The notes beneath the pieces were generated by a model, which saw nothing but the letters and a program-made list of their open reading frames with translations, made no database searches and was not told the DNA's origin. DNA of 64,000 bases from Marinobacter adhaerens HP15 (lineage in GTDB: Bacteria > Pseudomonadota > Gammaproteobacteria > Pseudomonadales > Oleiphilaceae), in the NCBI RefSeq assembly GCF_000166295.1, contig NC_017506.1, positions 1,426,001 to 1,490,000 of the forward strand. Reading direction: 5' to 3'. The translations under genes were made by a program, and so were the position numbers. This document shows positions 64,000 to 64,000 of this stretch, one piece after another. How positions within the stretch are numbered: the first letter of the stretch is position 1; every line of letters begins with the position of its first letter.

Positions 64000-64000
64000 G

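Overview
The window looks like a chromosome segment from a marine gammaproteobacterium, most likely Marinobacter or a close relative. The evidence is the gyrA-serC-pheA-hisC-tyrA/aroA-cmk-rpsA-ihfB order (as in pseudomonads and their marine relatives), a fused tyrA-aroA gene, lapAB next to pyrF, the rmf-rlmL and tesA/ybbAP neighbourhoods, moderate GC, and genes that fit lipid and alcohol metabolism. The genus is an inference from gene order and protein character; no search was run.

Left part (1-17 kb): a minus-strand group (gamma-glutamyltransferase, small thiamine-binding-like protein, start of a second FtsH-type protease) stands divergent to purU. Next comes a long plus-strand block for DNA supercoiling (gyrA), serine, aromatic amino acid and histidine biosynthesis (serC, pheA, hisC, tyrA-aroA), CMP kinase, ribosomal protein S1 and IHF beta. 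lapA-lapB (LPS assembly control) and pyrF follow, with a near-consensus sigma70 promoter before lapA.

Middle (17-45 kb): an intergenic island with two large hairpin elements, a tRNA-Asn, an aspartate aminotransferase, uvrB, a GNAT/C39-peptidase fusion divergent from a RimK-like ATP-grasp ligase, a frameshifted cation-efflux gene, pyrD, rmf, rlmL, an aspartyl aminopeptidase, a second identical tRNA-Asn, a YheT-like hydrolase, tesA divergent from ybbAP, an iron-dependent alcohol dehydrogenase with an SCP2-like partner, an M48 lipoprotein protease, two hotdog thioesterases, and htpG behind a sigma32-like promoter with a third copy of the hairpin element in its leader.

Right part (45-64 kb): katG with an OxyR-like operator, dusC, an exported metallo-beta-lactamase-fold protein, class I aldolase, and an unusual 692-residue protein whose C-terminal half resembles cyanobacterial acyl-ACP reductase. 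Then come a double-CDGSH/glutamate-synthase-like fusion, an OsmC-YcaO fusion, an Asp/Glu racemase, a MipA/membrane protein/LytS-LytTR sensory cluster (the kinase is frameshifted), a pirin, a DUF1289 protein and the end of a TonB-dependent receptor.

Most of the window is core chromosome. I see no prophage, insertion sequence, CRISPR array or rRNA. The most unusual items are the three-copy hairpin family with covarying arms, the acyl-ACP-reductase-like protein with an unassigned N-terminal domain, and the GNAT-C39/ATP-grasp pair.
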